From: Planctomycetaceae bacterium
GTDB lineage: Bacteria; Planctomycetota; Planctomycetia; Pirellulales; Pirellulaceae
Reading direction: 5' to 3'
DNA length: 34,789 nt
Assembly (NCBI GenBank): GCA_002726245.1
Contig: PBSM01000088.1
Location: 1 to 34,789 of the forward strand
Shown one piece after another: positions 34,161-34,789 of this stretch. A program made the translations under genes and the position numbers. Every line of letters starts with the position of its first letter. Positions within the stretch are counted from its first letter, which is position 1. Below the pieces are notes generated by a model, which saw only the letters and a program-made list of their open reading frames with translations, was not told where the DNA came from and made no database searches.

Positions 34161-34789
34161 TCACTCATCCTTCGGCCACATCGACAGATCCCACTTCGCC
34201 ACACCCATGTGATAGCGCTGGTGCCACGGGAACGTGTGGGCGGCGAACTTGGGATGCTTCGGTCCGAAGTAATAGGCGGTGACGATCGAGCCGTTGTCAA
34301 GTTGAACGCTCGAAGGATAACCGCAGTCCGTTTTGTGCCAGTCGCGCGCCGGGCAGGAAATCAGCACGACCGGCAGTGACCATGTGTCGCCACCATTATT
34401 GCTCATCCGCAGGACGACGCCGAACAGGCCGGGGATACGGCTGGTGATTGAGCACAGAAGACGCCCATCGGCCAACTCCAGCAAATGCGCGTTTTCCTGA
34501 CCCTGTGGTGATATCAGCTTTGGCTCGGACCATGTTTTGCCTTTGTCGCGGGAACGGATCAGAGTCTCACCGCTGCCATGCGGCAGAGCGTTGTCCATCC
34601 GGTCACGGCAACTGGTGCGGCACACGGCCAGCCATTCTCCGTCGCCGCGGCGCAGAATAAACGACTCGCTGACGTCGGCCGCTGTCGTTTGCTCGCTGCC
34701 CCACGTTCGGCCACCATCGGAGCTGAAAATCACACTGGCCTCGCGTCGTCTTCCCTCACCGGGCAGCTTTCGATACGCCGGACAAACGA
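34161..34789 (-). CDS. BNR-repeat sialidase-like protein, N-terminus beyond the right edge
   Basis: The frame is open to the right edge of the window, so the 208 residues seen are only the C-terminal part. Asp-box (BNR) repeats are clear: SSDGGRTWG, SRDKGKTWS and SNNGGDTWS, each followed by a hydrophobic strand. This is the pattern of exo-sialidase-type six-bladed propellers. ETLIRSRDKGKTW and CGYPSSVQLDNGSIVTAYYF are typical of 'sialidase/neuraminidase family' proteins in Planctomycetota, which rarely have proven sialidase activity. The catalytic Arg triad and Tyr cannot be judged from this part. It is 36 bp upstream of the TIM-barrel gene in the same direction. Confidence 0.8.
   Translation of the reverse strand, partial: VCPAYRKLPGEGRRREASVIFSSDGGRTWGSEQTTAADVSESFILRRGDGEWLAVCRTSCRDRMDNALPHGSGETLIRSRDKGKTWSEPKLISPQGQENAHLLELADGRLLCSITSRIPGLFGVVLRMSNNGGDTWSLPVVLISCPARDWHKTDCGYPSSVQLDNGSIVTAYYFGPKHPKFAAHTFPWHQRYHMGVAKWDLSMWPKDE

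Noticed and set aside
34161..34733. A complete gene starting at the GTG at 34733
   Set aside because: The frame stays open through the right edge with protein-like sequence, so the gene is cut by the window rather than starting there.

Overview
The window looks like accessory chromosome of a Planctomycetota bacterium, most likely near Pirellulales/Rhodopirellula. This is inferred from gene content, not from a marker gene. The content includes many exported beta-propeller proteins, an expanded 'LFVD-x-LIE' propeller family, FG-GAP, BNR and ceramidase-like secreted proteins, Tat-targeted enzymes, GTG/TTG starts with uneven Shine-Dalgarno sites, and palindromic REP-type repeats with their own transposase. 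No rRNA, tRNA, CRISPR array or replication origin was seen.

Layout. Positions 1-1400 hold a frame-disrupted nuclease-like gene of the PD-(D/E)XK type and a clear terminator. From 1676 to 3697 there is a small membrane protein and a Tat-exported M19 dipeptidase-like protein, both on the minus strand. Two plus-strand genes follow: a neutral-ceramidase-like protein at 3821-5266 and a metallophosphoesterase fused to a propeller at 5381-7114. From 7213 to the right edge every convincing gene is on the minus strand. In transcription order, right to left, these are a BNR sialidase-like protein (cut by the edge), a free-standing family-10-like TIM barrel, two LFVD propellers, a metal-dependent amidohydrolase, a third LFVD propeller, a REP transposase flanked by two REP units, a fourth LFVD propeller, a TIM-barrel/LFVD fusion, a sixth LFVD propeller, a nine-repeat FG-GAP protein, a seventh LFVD propeller, a tandem alpha/beta hydrolase, a secreted protein of unknown family, a BNR_4/ulvan-lyase-like protein, a duplicated ferredoxin-fold protein, a frameshifted M14 carboxypeptidase and a second metallophosphoesterase.

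How it may work together. Nearly every protein carries a Sec or Tat export signal. Many genes are spaced 0-40 bp apart, and several overlap by ATGA, so 34.8 kb down to about 10 kb reads as one or a few long co-transcribed units. The mix of predicted glycan-active propellers, TIM barrels, a lyase-like protein, an esterase-like hydrolase and a sialidase-like protein suggests a locus for breaking down a complex, perhaps marine sulfated, polysaccharide. The substrate is unknown and no sulfatase or SusC/D-like transporter is present in the window. The most unusual element is the set of seven LFVD paralogues within about 16.6 kb. One is fused to the same barrel type that is also encoded separately a few kilobases away.
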